64,000 nucleotides of DNA from Bifidobacterium lemurum (GTDB lineage: Bacteria > Actinomycetota > Actinomycetes > Actinomycetales > Bifidobacteriaceae), in the NCBI RefSeq assembly GCF_014898175.1, contig NZ_CP062948.1, forward strand, positions 2,046,001 through 2,110,000, read 5' to 3'. Under the pieces are notes generated by a model. It was not told the origin of the DNA and did not search any database. It was given only the letters and a program-made list of their open reading frames with translations. The translations under genes and the position numbers were made by a program. Positions 28,501-38,193 of the stretch are shown here, one piece after another (position 1 is the stretch's first letter; each line of letters starts with the position of its first letter).

Positions 28501-29139
28501 ATGGACCACGAAGTGACCATCGGCATAGTGGACAACGACCGGTTCGTACTGCCTAGCCTGAAGACCAGCATCACCGAGCTGCTGCCCGACGCGAAAGTCA
28601 TCTGGACCACGGCGGACGGCGGCGAAGCCGTGCAATATTGCCTGCGCGCCGCCACCCGACCCAAGGTGCTGCTGGTCGATATGAGCATGGAAAGGGTGTC
28701 CGGCATCTCCGTGTGCCGCCGCATCCGCGCACGCATCAGCAAAGTGGGCATTCTGGCGATGACCGCCTACTCGCTGGACAAATACACGGAGAAGGCCTCG
28801 CTGGCCGGCGCGCAGGGCATCGTCGGCAAAGCCGACGAACAGCAGATCGTCACCGCGCTGCGCACCGTCGCCTCGGGTGGCACGTGGGGGGATGGATTCG
28901 AATCTCCCCTGACCGCGCATGTGCGTCTGAAGAACCAGTCGGGCATGAGCGCGGTGCTCACCGACCGCGAATTCGAGATCATGGATTCCTTCGCGGCGGG
29001 CATGTCGATCAAGGCGATCTCCGAAACGTTGAACATCACTCCGGAGACGGTGAAGAAGCACGGCCAGCGCGCGATGCACAAGCTGGGCGCGACCTCGCGT
29101 TGGCAGGCCGTGGCGATGTGGCTGAACGCCGAGGCGTGA
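28501..29139 (+). CDS. NarL/LuxR-type response regulator
   Basis: 212 residues. Receiver: IVDND acidic pair, phospho-acceptor Asp in LLVDMSMER, conserved Lys in GIVGKAD. Output: LuxR helix-turn-helix (LTDREFEIMDSF ... KAISETLNITPETVKKH). The GGAGG four bases before the ATG decides the start; an upstream in-frame ATG at 28465 lacks support. Similarity to the regulator at 23793 runs from end to end, including the shared GFESP segment between domains, so they are paralogues. Three bases separate it from its kinase. Confidence 0.9.
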   Translation: MDHEVTIGIVDNDRFVLPSLKTSITELLPDAKVIWTTADGGEAVQYCLRAATRPKVLLVDMSMERVSGISVCRRIRARISKVGILAMTAYSLDKYTEKASLAGAQGIVGKADEQQIVTALRTVASGGTWGDGFESPLTAHVRLKNQSGMSAVLTDREFEIMDSFAAGMSIKAISETLNITPETVKKHGQRAMHKLGATSRWQAVAMWLNAEA

Positions 29140-29142
29140 ACC

Positions 29143-30390
29143 ATGGAGCGGGAGCGTTTCACACGCGGAGGGGACGGACATCTCGCCGGGTCGGTGCCGC
29201 TGGCGCTCAGCCCCGTGAAACATCCGATCCGAATCGGGCAGACCTTCGTTCTGCTGATCTGCGGATTCTGGGAATGGTACTTCACGCCGCCGCAGACCCT
29301 GTCCGGAGTGGTCACCGCCACGGTGTTCATGATATTGCTGCCGCTCGCGGGCGTGTTCCCCGTGCCGGCCAATCTGGCGCTGCTGCTCAACTTCTGCGTG
29401 ACCTGCCTGTTCTTCCATGTCGAAGGGCCGTCCCAACTGCTGGGAGTCGCCTACTCCCTGGGCACCCTCACCTATGACATCAGCACGAAGGCGGGCGTGG
29501 TGCTGGCCATACCCGTGGTGTGCTCGTTGGCGATCCAGAGTTCCAGATACCCCGATTTCCGCTGGTTCTCCGGCTACGCGCAGGTGCCGATCCTGATTCT
29601 GCTGATAACGCTGCTGCTGTTCTTCAGCCACACCAGCCGCCGCCATTCGCTGCTGTACGAGGCGCAGCGCAAGATCGAGGAGGCGGACGCGCTCAAACGC
29701 CGTGTCACCGTGGCCCGCATCGTGCACGATTCGGTGACCGGCGACCTGTCGAATATCGCACGCATCGCCCAGCAGCGGATCCGCCGCGTCGAATCCGAGG
29801 AGGACCGCGAGGCCTGGCGGCAGATCAACGACCGCTCCCTGCGCGTGCTCGACAGCGTGTACGCGGTGATCCGCCAGTTGAGCGACGAGGATGAGACGGA
29901 ACTGAGCAGCGAACGCGGGCGCACCGACGGCCGCCGGTTCGTGGACGTGCTGCGCGAGAGGACGGACGAGTGGACCGCCGTGCTCGCGCAATCCGGGTTC
30001 ATCGGCGTCTCGCGCGTCATCGACCATGTGCATGGTCCCCAATTCGACAATCCAAGCGATATCCGCGAGCGCAGGGCCTGCGTGCTCGATATGCTCGACG
30101 AGGCGTACGCGAACATCGTCCGCCATGGGACTCCGGGCCAGGAGGCCTTCACCGTGGTGGTCACCGTGGATAAGAACCAGATCGAGATCGTCGCCACGAA
30201 TCCGCTGGCCGACGACGAGCGGCTCGACGAGGTCGGCGATCCCGTGGACTCGCCGCCGATGACGGGCGGACACGGGTTGAAGATGCACCGTGCCGAGGTG
30301 GAGCGGCTCGGCGGCGTGCTGTCCGCCGACGCCGAGGACGAGCATTGGATCCTGTATGTGCGTGTCCCTCGATTGGTCGGCGTGCGGTAG
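29143..30390 (+). CDS. Sensor histidine kinase, HisKA_3-like
   Basis: 415 residues. About five membrane helices (roughly 33-165) are followed by the phospho-acceptor H195 in VARIVHDSV. The HATPase part has the N-box DEAYANIVRHG and a glycine motif GGHGLKMH; the usual DxGxG is replaced by ATNPLADDE, as in the paralogue at 22644. It is translated just after its regulator. Its place at the far end of the ABC operon suggests a second input into the same locus, or an independent system created by duplication. Confidence 0.87.
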   Translation: MERERFTRGGDGHLAGSVPLALSPVKHPIRIGQTFVLLICGFWEWYFTPPQTLSGVVTATVFMILLPLAGVFPVPANLALLLNFCVTCLFFHVEGPSQLLGVAYSLGTLTYDISTKAGVVLAIPVVCSLAIQSSRYPDFRWFSGYAQVPILILLITLLLFFSHTSRRHSLLYEAQRKIEEADALKRRVTVARIVHDSVTGDLSNIARIAQQRIRRVESEEDREAWRQINDRSLRVLDSVYAVIRQLSDEDETELSSERGRTDGRRFVDVLRERTDEWTAVLAQSGFIGVSRVIDHVHGPQFDNPSDIRERRACVLDMLDEAYANIVRHGTPGQEAFTVVVTVDKNQIEIVATNPLADDERLDEVGDPVDSPPMTGGHGLKMHRAEVERLGGVLSADAEDEHWILYVRVPRLVGVR

Positions 30391-30408
30391 TGCGGTAGTG
30401 TGGATGGC

Positions 30409-31281
30409 ATGCCCATCAACGCACAGCTTGTCGATAACCCCAAATCCGAACGGGTGCGGCATCTCGCCGACCTGACGAACCGCAAAACCCGCCATCGCGC
30501 CGGCCGATTCCTGATCGAGGGACCGCAGTCGGTGCGCGAGGCCGTCGTCTGGCGTCCGGATGTGGTGCGCGACCTGTACGTCGAGGTCGAGGCCGAGGGC
30601 GGCGAGCGCCGCGCCGCGACGGATACCTTGCGGCGCATCGTGGATCAGGCGCTGGATTCCGACATCTATGTGCATTGGGCCAGCGGCGAGGTGATTCGTC
30701 GCATCAGCGGCGACGCCCAAGGAATCCTCGCCGTGGGCGATGTCGAAGCCATGCGCGCCGGAGCGAATATGCCGCCCGCCGCGCAGGCCGGGGAGTCCGG
30801 CACGCGTCTGGCCGCGTTCTGGCAGGTACGCGATCCCGGCAACGCCGGTACGGTGATCCGCGCCGCCGATGCCGCCGGTTGCGACGCGGTGGTGTTCGTG
30901 GACGACTGCGTGGACGTGTTCAATCCCAAAGTGGTGCGTTCCACCGCCGGATCCCTGTTCCACGTGCCGGTGCTGACCATGGGAACCGACGAATTCCTCG
31001 CTTGGGCGGGCGGACACGGCATCAAGGTCGTCGCCGCGGATGTGTACGGCACCGAGGAGCGCGGGTCTCGCCCGCTGCCCGACGTGCTGGCGGAACGCTC
31101 CTTGATTTCGGGCCCTTTGGCGGTGCTGTTCGGCAACGAGGCCCGCGGACTGCCCGCCGACGTGCTGGAACGCGCGGACGACATCGTGTCGATTCCGCTG
31201 TACGGCAAGGCCGAATCGCTCAACCTCGCCACCAGCGCCGCCGTCATGCTGATGAGTCTGGCGATGGCCTCCCACGGCTAG
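30409..31281 (+). CDS. TrmH/SpoU-family rRNA 2'-O-methyltransferase
   Basis: 290 residues. The N-terminal substrate-binding domain (about 1-120) is followed by a SPOUT knot with the three family motifs: RDPGNAGTVIRAADA, FGNEARGLP and IPLYGKAESLNLATSAA. It uses S-adenosylmethionine to methylate a ribose in rRNA; the target nucleotide cannot be told from sequence. It is placed before pheS, as in other Actinobacteria. The ATG at 30409 is preferred to the GTG three codons earlier; neither has a strong ribosome site. About 130 bases separate it from pheS. Confidence 0.9.
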   Translation: MPINAQLVDNPKSERVRHLADLTNRKTRHRAGRFLIEGPQSVREAVVWRPDVVRDLYVEVEAEGGERRAATDTLRRIVDQALDSDIYVHWASGEVIRRISGDAQGILAVGDVEAMRAGANMPPAAQAGESGTRLAAFWQVRDPGNAGTVIRAADAAGCDAVVFVDDCVDVFNPKVVRSTAGSLFHVPVLTMGTDEFLAWAGGHGIKVVAADVYGTEERGSRPLPDVLAERSLISGPLAVLFGNEARGLPADVLERADDIVSIPLYGKAESLNLATSAAVMLMSLAMASHG

Positions 31282-31410
31282 CCTCCGGGCTTGCTGGCGG
31301 CCGCCGGACCGATAGGCGTTGTCGAGTCATATTGAAAGAATGTGAAGTCGGTAAAACGCTGGAAAACATAAGGTTTATAGGTTTTTACAACATACTCGGA
31401 AAGGGTTCTC

Positions 31411-32478
31411 GTGTCGCAGAACATGGTGTTCGACGCCCAGGCGGTGACCGCAGCGGTCGCCGAAGGCATCGAGAAGATCCAACAGGCCTCCACACTGGAG
31501 GAATTGAAGACTATCAGAACGCAGTATTCCGGAGCCGACTCCGCGATGACCCAAGCCAGCAAGGCCATCGGCTCGCTGCCCGCCGACCAGAAGAAGGACG
31601 CGGGCAAGCTGCTGGGCAAGCTGCGCGCCGACTTCGGACGCGCCTACGGCCCCAAGGAGGCCGAGCTCAAAGCCCAGGCCGAGGCCGCGGCGTTGGCCGC
31701 CGAGACGGTGGACATGACCCTGCCGGTCAGGCGCAAGCCGTTGGGCGCCCGTCATCCGCTGCCCAAGCTGATGGAGGACGTCGAGGACTTCTTCGTCTCC
31801 ATGGGCTGGCAGATCTCCACAGGCCCCGAGGTGGAGACCGAATGGTACGACTTCGACGCGTTGAACTTCGGCCCCGACCATCCCGCCCGCCAGATGCAGG
31901 ACACCTTCTACGTCAAAGGCAACCAGGCCAAGGACGCGGCCGGCTTCGTCGGATCGAACATGGTGCTGCGCACGCAGACCTCGTCCGACCAGGTGCGCGC
32001 GCTGCTCACCCGCGGCGTGCCGCTGTACATCGCCTGCCCGGGCCGCGTGTTCCGCACCGACGAGCTCGACGCCACCCACACCCCGGTGTTCCACCAGTGC
32101 GAGGCGCTCGCCGTCGACAAGAACCTGACCATGGCGGATTTGAAGGGCGTGCTCGACAAGCTCGCGGTCGCCATGTTCGGCCCCGAGGCCAAGACGCGTC
32201 TGCGTCCCAGCTACTTCCCGTTCACCGAGCCGAGCGCCGAACTCGATCTGTGGTTCCCCGACAAGAAGGGCGGGGCGGGCTGGCTCGAATGGGGCGGCTG
32301 CGGCATGGTGAACCCGAACGTGCTCAAGTCCGCCGGACTCGACCCGAACGTGTACACCGGCTTCGCCTTCGGCGTCGGTATGGAGCGCACGCTGCTGCTG
32401 CGCCACGACATCAACGACATGCACGACCTCGTCGAGGGCGACGTGCGATTCAGCGAACAGTTTGTGATGGGGGAGTGA
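31411..32478 (+). CDS. pheS: Phenylalanyl-tRNA synthetase alpha subunit
   Basis: 355 residues. An N-terminal coiled-coil arm contacts tRNA; the catalytic class II core includes GARHPLPKLMEDV (motif 1 region), the FHQCEALAVD segment of motif 2, and GFAFGVGMERTLLLRH of motif 3. Starts with GTG behind GGAAAGGG. Forms an alpha2-beta2 enzyme with PheT, whose gene begins 8 bases later with GGGGGAG as ribosome site. I looked for a leader attenuator or T-box upstream and found none. Confidence 0.97.
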   Translation: MSQNMVFDAQAVTAAVAEGIEKIQQASTLEELKTIRTQYSGADSAMTQASKAIGSLPADQKKDAGKLLGKLRADFGRAYGPKEAELKAQAEAAALAAETVDMTLPVRRKPLGARHPLPKLMEDVEDFFVSMGWQISTGPEVETEWYDFDALNFGPDHPARQMQDTFYVKGNQAKDAAGFVGSNMVLRTQTSSDQVRALLTRGVPLYIACPGRVFRTDELDATHTPVFHQCEALAVDKNLTMADLKGVLDKLAVAMFGPEAKTRLRPSYFPFTEPSAELDLWFPDKKGGAGWLEWGGCGMVNPNVLKSAGLDPNVYTGFAFGVGMERTLLLRHDINDMHDLVEGDVRFSEQFVMGE

Positions 32479-32485
32479 TTGACCC

Positions 32486-35101
32486 ATGCCTATGATCGAT
32501 ATCGATTGGCTTAACGACCATGTCGAGACGCCCGAGGGACTGACCTACGAGCAACTCGCCCAGGATCTGGTGCAGGTCGGTCTGGAGGAGGAGGAGATCC
32601 ACTCCTCGCAGCTCACCGGACCGATCGTTGTCGGCTACGTGGTGGACGCCACCCCGGAGCCGCAGAAGAACGGCAAAACCATCAACTGGTGCCATGTGGA
32701 CGTCGGCGACGAATACAACGACGTCGACGAGAACGGCAACAAGGTGCCGCGCGGCATCGTGTGCGGCGCGCCCAACATGGCCGCCGGTGAGAAGGTCGTC
32801 GTGACCCTGCCGGGCGCCGTGCTGCCCGGCGACTTCAGGATCGAGCCGCGCAAGACCTACGGCCACATCTCCGACGGCATGTGCGCCTCCGAGCGCGAGC
32901 TGGGTCTGGGCAACGACCACAACGGCATCATCCTGCTGCGCGACTATGGCTTCACCGAAGAGGAATACGAGGCCCTGAAGCCCGGCGACGACGCGATGGG
33001 ACTGCTGCACCTCGACCAGCCGGTGCTGGAGATCAACATCACCCCCGACCGCGGCTACGCCTTCTCCTACCGCGGCGTGGCCCGCGAATACCACCATTCC
33101 ACCGGCGCGGCGTACGTCGATCCGGCCGTGGAACTGGGGGAGAAGGCGCCGGAGCCGGCCGATTACGCGCCCGGCACCGTCACCGACATCGACATCATCA
33201 TCGACGACGACAATCCGATCCACGGCGTGCCCGGCTGCGACCGCTACCACGCGCGCGCCGTGCGCGGTTTCGACCCGTCGTCGCGCACGCCCAACTGGAT
33301 GCGCCGCCGCCTCACCCGCGCCGGACAGCGTTCGATCTCGCTGGCCGTGGATGTGACCAACTATGTGATGATGGATCTGGGCCAGCCGATGCACGCCTAC
33401 GACCTCGACAAAATCGAAGGTCCGATCGTGGTGCGCCGCGCGAAGGAAGGCGAGAAGCTCACCACGCTCGACGGCAAGGAGCATGAGCTGAGCGTCGAGG
33501 ATCTGCTTATCACCGATTCCCCGAACGGCGAGCGGGGCTCGCGCGTTCTGGGTCTGGCCGGCGTGATGGGCGGCCTGTACGGCGAGGTGACCGCCGAAAC
33601 CAAGAACATCCTGCTGGAGGCCGCGCATTTCGACCAGGTGACCATCGCCCGTTCCGCGCGCCGCCACAAGATCCCCTCCGAGGCGTCGCGCCGCTTCGAA
33701 CGCGGCGTGGACACCGCGCTGCAGCCGGCCGCCGCCCAGATGGCCGCCGAACTGCTCACCAAGTACGGTTCCGGCGAGGCCAGCGACCATCCGAACGATG
33801 TGAACACCATCGCGCACCGCAAGGCGATCGCCTTCAAAGCCAGCGAGGTGGCCCGTGTGGCCGGCTTGGACGTGGATCTCAACCGCATCAGCGACATCCT
33901 CACCGATATCGGCTGCGTGGTGGCCGGCGGCGGCAACGGCGAATTCTCCGTCACCGCGCCGACCTGGCGCCCTGATCTGAACGAGCCGTGCGATCTGGTC
34001 GAGGAGGTGGCCCGTCTGGTCGGCTACGACCAGATTCCGGTCACCGTGCCGCCCGCGCCGACCGAAGGCATGGTGGGATTGACCGCCGACCAGCGTCGTC
34101 GCCGCGAGGTGTCGCAGGAGCTCGCCGAATACGGCATGGTGGAGACGCTGAGCTACCCGTTCGTCGGAGACGAGGACTTCAAGGCCTTCGCCCACGGCGA
34201 CCGTCTGGACGACGTCAAGCGCGTCAGCGTCGAAATCGCCAACCCGCTGTACGGCGACCGTCCGTACCTGCGCCGCGACATCCTGCCCACTCTCGCCACC
34301 ACCGTGCAGCGCAACCTGCGCCGCGGCATCGAGAACGTGGCCCTGTACGAGCTGGGTCATGTGTATCTGTGGGATCCCGAAGCCCCCGCCATCCCGGCGC
34401 TGCCCGGCGGCGTGAAGCCGACCGACGAGCAGCTCGCCGCGCTCGACGCCGGTCTGCCGGCGCAGCCCGACCATGTGGCGGGCATTCTGACCGGCCTGGC
34501 CGAAGACACCGGTTGGATGGGCGGCAAGCGCGCCGTCGACTGGTCCGACGCGGTGGAGGCGGTGCGCCGCATCGCCGACCGTATCGGCGCCGACATCACC
34601 CTGGACCAGCCTTCCGCCGACGAGATGCCCGCCCAGTGGCATCCGGGCCGCGCCGCCCGCGTGCTCGTGGGCGAGGAATTCGTCGGTTTCGTGGGCGAAC
34701 TGCATCCGCAGGTCAACGAAGCGCTGGGCTTCCCCGCGCATTCCGCCGCCTTCGAGCTGAATCTCACCGCACTGTTCGCCACATTGGACGGCAAGCCGGT
34801 GCAGGCCAAGCCAATCTCCACCTTCCCGCCGGTCAAGCAGGACCTCGCCTTCACCGTGGCCGACACGGTGACCGCGGCCCAGCTGGAACAGGCGATCCGC
34901 GAAGCCGCGGGCGGAGACCTCGAATCCGTCGAACTCTTCGACGTGTTCACCGGCGACCAGCTGGGCGAGGGAATGAAATCCCTGGCCTTCGCGGTCACCT
35001 TCCGTTCGCAGGACAAGACGTTGGCCGCCGAGGACAGCGAGGCGATCCGCGAGGCGATCGTGGCCAAGGCCGCCGAGCTGGGCGCACAGCTGCGCGCCTG
35101 A
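32486..35101 (+). CDS. pheT: Phenylalanyl-tRNA synthetase beta subunit
   Basis: 871 residues, full length. Domains in order: an N-terminal OB-fold tRNA-binding region (about 40-200), B3/B4 editing domain (about 230-430) that clears mischarged tyrosine, B5 helical domain (about 435-510), a catalytic-like core, and the C-terminal ferredoxin-like anticodon-binding domain (last ~95 residues, starting near STFPPVKQDLAF). Co-transcribed with pheS. No frameshift or missing domain is apparent. Confidence 0.97.
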   Translation: MPMIDIDWLNDHVETPEGLTYEQLAQDLVQVGLEEEEIHSSQLTGPIVVGYVVDATPEPQKNGKTINWCHVDVGDEYNDVDENGNKVPRGIVCGAPNMAAGEKVVVTLPGAVLPGDFRIEPRKTYGHISDGMCASERELGLGNDHNGIILLRDYGFTEEEYEALKPGDDAMGLLHLDQPVLEINITPDRGYAFSYRGVAREYHHSTGAAYVDPAVELGEKAPEPADYAPGTVTDIDIIIDDDNPIHGVPGCDRYHARAVRGFDPSSRTPNWMRRRLTRAGQRSISLAVDVTNYVMMDLGQPMHAYDLDKIEGPIVVRRAKEGEKLTTLDGKEHELSVEDLLITDSPNGERGSRVLGLAGVMGGLYGEVTAETKNILLEAAHFDQVTIARSARRHKIPSEASRRFERGVDTALQPAAAQMAAELLTKYGSGEASDHPNDVNTIAHRKAIAFKASEVARVAGLDVDLNRISDILTDIGCVVAGGGNGEFSVTAPTWRPDLNEPCDLVEEVARLVGYDQIPVTVPPAPTEGMVGLTADQRRRREVSQELAEYGMVETLSYPFVGDEDFKAFAHGDRLDDVKRVSVEIANPLYGDRPYLRRDILPTLATTVQRNLRRGIENVALYELGHVYLWDPEAPAIPALPGGVKPTDEQLAALDAGLPAQPDHVAGILTGLAEDTGWMGGKRAVDWSDAVEAVRRIADRIGADITLDQPSADEMPAQWHPGRAARVLVGEEFVGFVGELHPQVNEALGFPAHSAAFELNLTALFATLDGKPVQAKPISTFPPVKQDLAFTVADTVTAAQLEQAIREAAGGDLESVELFDVFTGDQLGEGMKSLAFAVTFRSQDKTLAAEDSEAIREAIVAKAAELGAQLRA

Positions 35102-35124
35102 CCAAACCCAATCAAAGGAGTTCG

Positions 35125-35793
35125 ATGAGCGATACGGGCAAGCCGGAGTACGGCGAGTACCACGAGCCGGAATACGGCGCGAACGCGAGCCAGTACGGAG
35201 CGAATTACAATCCGTACATCTACGGCGCGCCCGATCCCGAACCCACCGCCGAGCAGGCGGCCGCATCCGCGCCGCCATACGCTCAGCCGTATGGCGCGCC
35301 GCCGGCGCAGTCCCAGACCACGCCCGGCCAGCAGGGCCGGCCGTCGCAATACGGCGGGCAGAACGACCCCTACACCGGTGCGCCCATGCAAGGCCAGCCG
35401 GGCCAGCAGTGGCAGCAGGGGTGGCAGGGCCAGCAGCAGGGAGCGCCCGCGCACACGCCCCACTACTTCAACGGCATCGATCTGAACGATCCCGCCCAGA
35501 ACCCGATGTACGGGCATTGGGACGCCTATGCGGTGATCTCCCTGATTCTGGCGCTGTTCTTCCCCGTGCCCGTGCTGTCCGCGCTGATGGGCGCGCTGGC
35601 GATGTGGCGGTGCCGCACCTTCCATATGAAGGGGTTCTGGCTGGGACTCGCCGCCGTGGTGATCAACGCGTTGTACACCATCGCCGTGGTGTGGATGATG
35701 ATGAACGGCATCGACGCCATGAGCCTCTACCAGCAGATGCTCAACCAGTTGCAGGGCGGCTCTTCCGGCACGGACACGACCATCACCGCCTGA
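35125..35793 (+). CDS. DUF4190-like membrane protein with disordered Pro/Gly/Tyr/Gln-rich N-terminus
   Basis: 222 residues. The first ~125 are a low-complexity tail rich in Tyr, Gly, Gln and Pro, with repeats such as EYG and QYG. Two transmembrane helices follow (about 135-160 and 170-195), in the pattern of DUF4190-like proteins. AAAGGAG ends four bases before the ATG. It lies only 23 bases after pheT and may be read through from it. Function unknown. Confidence 0.75.
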   Translation: MSDTGKPEYGEYHEPEYGANASQYGANYNPYIYGAPDPEPTAEQAAASAPPYAQPYGAPPAQSQTTPGQQGRPSQYGGQNDPYTGAPMQGQPGQQWQQGWQGQQQGAPAHTPHYFNGIDLNDPAQNPMYGHWDAYAVISLILALFFPVPVLSALMGALAMWRCRTFHMKGFWLGLAAVVINALYTIAVVWMMMNGIDAMSLYQQMLNQLQGGSSGTDTTITA

Positions 35794-35811
35794 CGTCCGC
35801 CACACGAGGAC

Positions 35812-35848
35812 TGCATAATTATGCATAAGTCTGCATAGAAGTGTATAC
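35812..35848 (+). promoter_or_regulatory. Tandem ArgR boxes upstream of argC
   Basis: TGCATAATTATGCATAA (35812-35828) is a near-perfect palindrome matching bacterial ARG boxes. A second, weaker box (TGCATAGAAGTGTATAC, 35832-35848) follows. Binding of the ArgR-arginine complex encoded in this cluster should repress argCJBDFR. GGACGG then precedes the argC ATG. Confidence 0.8.
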
Positions 35849-35883
35849 TGAAGCCGAGTTTTCGTAGTCGCAAAGGACGGATT

Positions 35884-36978
35884 ATGGCGAAGTATACGGT
35901 TGCCGTGGCCGGTGCCACAGGATACGCGGGCGGTGAGGCGCTGCGCATCCTCGCCGCGCACCCAGATTTCGAAGTGGCATGCGTGGCCGGACATTCCTCG
36001 GTGGGGGAATCCATGGCCAAACACATGCCGCATATTCCCCAATTGGCCGACCTGGTGGTGGAGGACACCACCGCCGAGGTTCTGAACGGACACGACGCGA
36101 TCATCCTCGCGCTGCCGCATGGCGCGTCCGGCGCGTTGGCCGCAGAGCTCGACGAAACGGCTGTGGTGGTGGACCTGGGCGCCGACCATCGTCTCGAGGA
36201 GCGCTCCGCCTGGGACGCGTTCTACGGCGGCGACTTCTACGAGCATTGGACCTACGGCATGCCCGAGCTCATCACCGGCAAAGCCTCCGACGGCTTGTAC
36301 ACGCGCCAGCGCGCGGCGCTGCCCGGAACGAAACGCATCGCGGGTCCTGGATGCAACGTGACCGCCACCACACTGGCGATGCAGCCCGGCGTGGCCGAAG
36401 GTCTGGTCGAACCGAAAAGCATCGTGGCCGATCTGGTGGTCGGCTACTCCGGCGCGGGCAAGGCCCTGAAGCGCACCAACCTGCTGGCTTCGGAGGCTTT
36501 GGGATCCGCCCTGCCCTACGGCGTCGGCGGCACGCACCGCCATATCCCCGAGATCCTGCAGAACTTCGCCCACGCCGCGGGACTGGCCGCGGCCGAAGCG
36601 GACCGGTTCACGCTTGGATTCACGCCGATTCTCGCCCCCATGTCGCGAGGCATCCTCGCCTGCGTGAGCGCGGCGATGACCGACAAGGCGCGCGACTTAA
36701 GCGACGACGAGATCCGCGCCGTCTGGACGAACGCATACGCGGATGAGGACTTCATGGTGATGCTGCCCGAAGGCGCGCTTCCCGCCACCGGCAACATCGT
36801 CGGTTCGAACGCCGCGCATCTGCAGGTCGTCACCGACCGCAACGCCGGGCGCGTCATCGCCTTCGCCGCCATCGACAACCTCAACCGCGGCACCGCCGGA
36901 CAAGCGGTGCAGTCCCTCAACATCGCACTTGGCCTGCCCGAGGACGCAGGCCTGACCAAGATTGGAGTGGCGCCATGA
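35884..36978 (+). CDS. argC: N-acetyl-gamma-glutamyl-phosphate reductase
   Basis: Third step of arginine synthesis: NADPH-dependent reduction of N-acetylglutamyl phosphate. 364 residues. The N-terminal nucleotide-binding motif GATGYAGG is intact and the catalytic Cys lies in AGPGCNVTATT near residue 158. First gene of the arginine operon, directly behind two ArgR boxes. Its stop overlaps the argJ start by four bases. Confidence 0.97.
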   Translation: MAKYTVAVAGATGYAGGEALRILAAHPDFEVACVAGHSSVGESMAKHMPHIPQLADLVVEDTTAEVLNGHDAIILALPHGASGALAAELDETAVVVDLGADHRLEERSAWDAFYGGDFYEHWTYGMPELITGKASDGLYTRQRAALPGTKRIAGPGCNVTATTLAMQPGVAEGLVEPKSIVADLVVGYSGAGKALKRTNLLASEALGSALPYGVGGTHRHIPEILQNFAHAAGLAAAEADRFTLGFTPILAPMSRGILACVSAAMTDKARDLSDDEIRAVWTNAYADEDFMVMLPEGALPATGNIVGSNAAHLQVVTDRNAGRVIAFAAIDNLNRGTAGQAVQSLNIALGLPEDAGLTKIGVAP

Positions 36979-38144
36979 GCGTGACATTCGCACAAGGATT
37001 CTCCGCAGCCGGCGTCGAGGCGGGCATCTCCGCCGTCGCGGGCAAAAAAGATCTGGCCCTGGTCGTCAACAACGGCCCGCTGGACGCGGCCGCCGGCGTG
37101 TTCACCTCGAACCGCTTCTGCGCGGCCCCCGTGCAGTGGACGCGTTCGATCATCGCCGACGGCCACGTCAAAGCCGTGATCCTGAATTCCGGCGGCGCGA
37201 ACGCCTGCACAGGACAGGCCGGATACGAACAGTCGCAGGCCACCGCGCGGCGTGTGGCCGAACTGTTGGACGTCGCGCCCGAGGACATCGCCGTATGCTC
37301 CACCGGCCTGATCGGCGAGCTGCTACCGCTCGACAACGTGCTGGCCGGCGCCGGCGCCGCGTTCGCCGCGCTGGACGACACCGCCGAAGCCGGAGCGGAC
37401 GCCTCGCACGCGATCATGACCACCGACACCAAGCCCAAAACCGTCGAGATCGAAGGCGACGGCTACCGTATCGGCGGCATGGTCAAAGGTTCGGGCATGA
37501 TCGCCCCGCAGCTGGCCACGATGCTCTCCGTGATCACCACCGACGCGGTCGTCACCGCCGGTCAGGCGCAGGCCGCGCTGCTCGCCGCCGTGGACACCTC
37601 GTTCAACCGCATCGACGTGGACGGCTGCCAGTCGACCAACGACACCGTGCTGCTGCTCGCCTCGGGCGCCTCCGGAGTGGAGCCCGACCCGGACGAGTTC
37701 AACGCGATGGTCGCCCAAGCCTGCGCTTCGCTCGCCCGCCAGATCATCGGCGACGGCGAGGGCGCCAGCCACGACATCCGCATCAGCGTCACCGGAGCCA
37801 CCAGCGTGGACGCCGCCCTGGCCTGCGGCCGCGCGGTCGCCGCGTCGAACCTGCTCAAATGCGCCATCTCCGGCAACGATCCGAACTGGGGCCGCATCGT
37901 CAGCTCCATCGGCACCGTGCCCGCCAGCGTGGCCCCCTACGACGCGGACAAGGTGACCGTCGACGTCAACGGCGTGCGCATCTGCGAGAACGGAGGCGCG
38001 GGTCGCGACCGCTCCGAGGTCGACATGACCCCGCGCGAGGTGCATATCGACATCGACCTGAACGCCGGCGACGCCGAAGCCACGGTGTGGACCGACGACC
38101 TGACCCACGAATACGTCCACATCAACGCCGACTACGAAAGCTAG
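36975..38144 (+). CDS. argJ: Bifunctional ornithine acetyltransferase/N-acetylglutamate synthase
   Basis: Transfers the acetyl group from N-acetylornithine to glutamate, recycling it; many members also make N-acetylglutamate from acetyl-CoA. 389 residues. The self-cleaving site follows KGSGMIAPQLATML near residue 180, where the Thr becomes the N-terminal nucleophile of the beta chain. No separate argA or argE is in the window, consistent with the cyclic pathway. A long inverted repeat separates it from argB. Confidence 0.96.
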   Translation: MSVTFAQGFSAAGVEAGISAVAGKKDLALVVNNGPLDAAAGVFTSNRFCAAPVQWTRSIIADGHVKAVILNSGGANACTGQAGYEQSQATARRVAELLDVAPEDIAVCSTGLIGELLPLDNVLAGAGAAFAALDDTAEAGADASHAIMTTDTKPKTVEIEGDGYRIGGMVKGSGMIAPQLATMLSVITTDAVVTAGQAQAALLAAVDTSFNRIDVDGCQSTNDTVLLLASGASGVEPDPDEFNAMVAQACASLARQIIGDGEGASHDIRISVTGATSVDAALACGRAVAASNLLKCAISGNDPNWGRIVSSIGTVPASVAPYDADKVTVDVNGVRICENGGAGRDRSEVDMTPREVHIDIDLNAGDAEATVWTDDLTHEYVHINADYES

Positions 38145-38193
38145 ACGGAACCGAAAACCAAAACGAACAAACCGAAGCGAACGATGCAAGCGA

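Noticed and set aside
28297..31275. 992-codon open frame on the minus strand
   Set aside because: Antisense shadow of the regulator, kinase and methyltransferase genes, each of which has clear motifs and ribosome sites. Product is repetitive His/Gln/Gly-rich.
31282..31410. Possible T-box or leader attenuator before pheST
   Set aside because: No T-box sequence, no Phe-rich leader peptide and no terminator/antiterminator pair could be found in the 130 bases.
32450..35278. 942-codon open frame on the minus strand
   Set aside because: Antisense of pheT. No start site or similarity, and it would overlap an essential gene completely.
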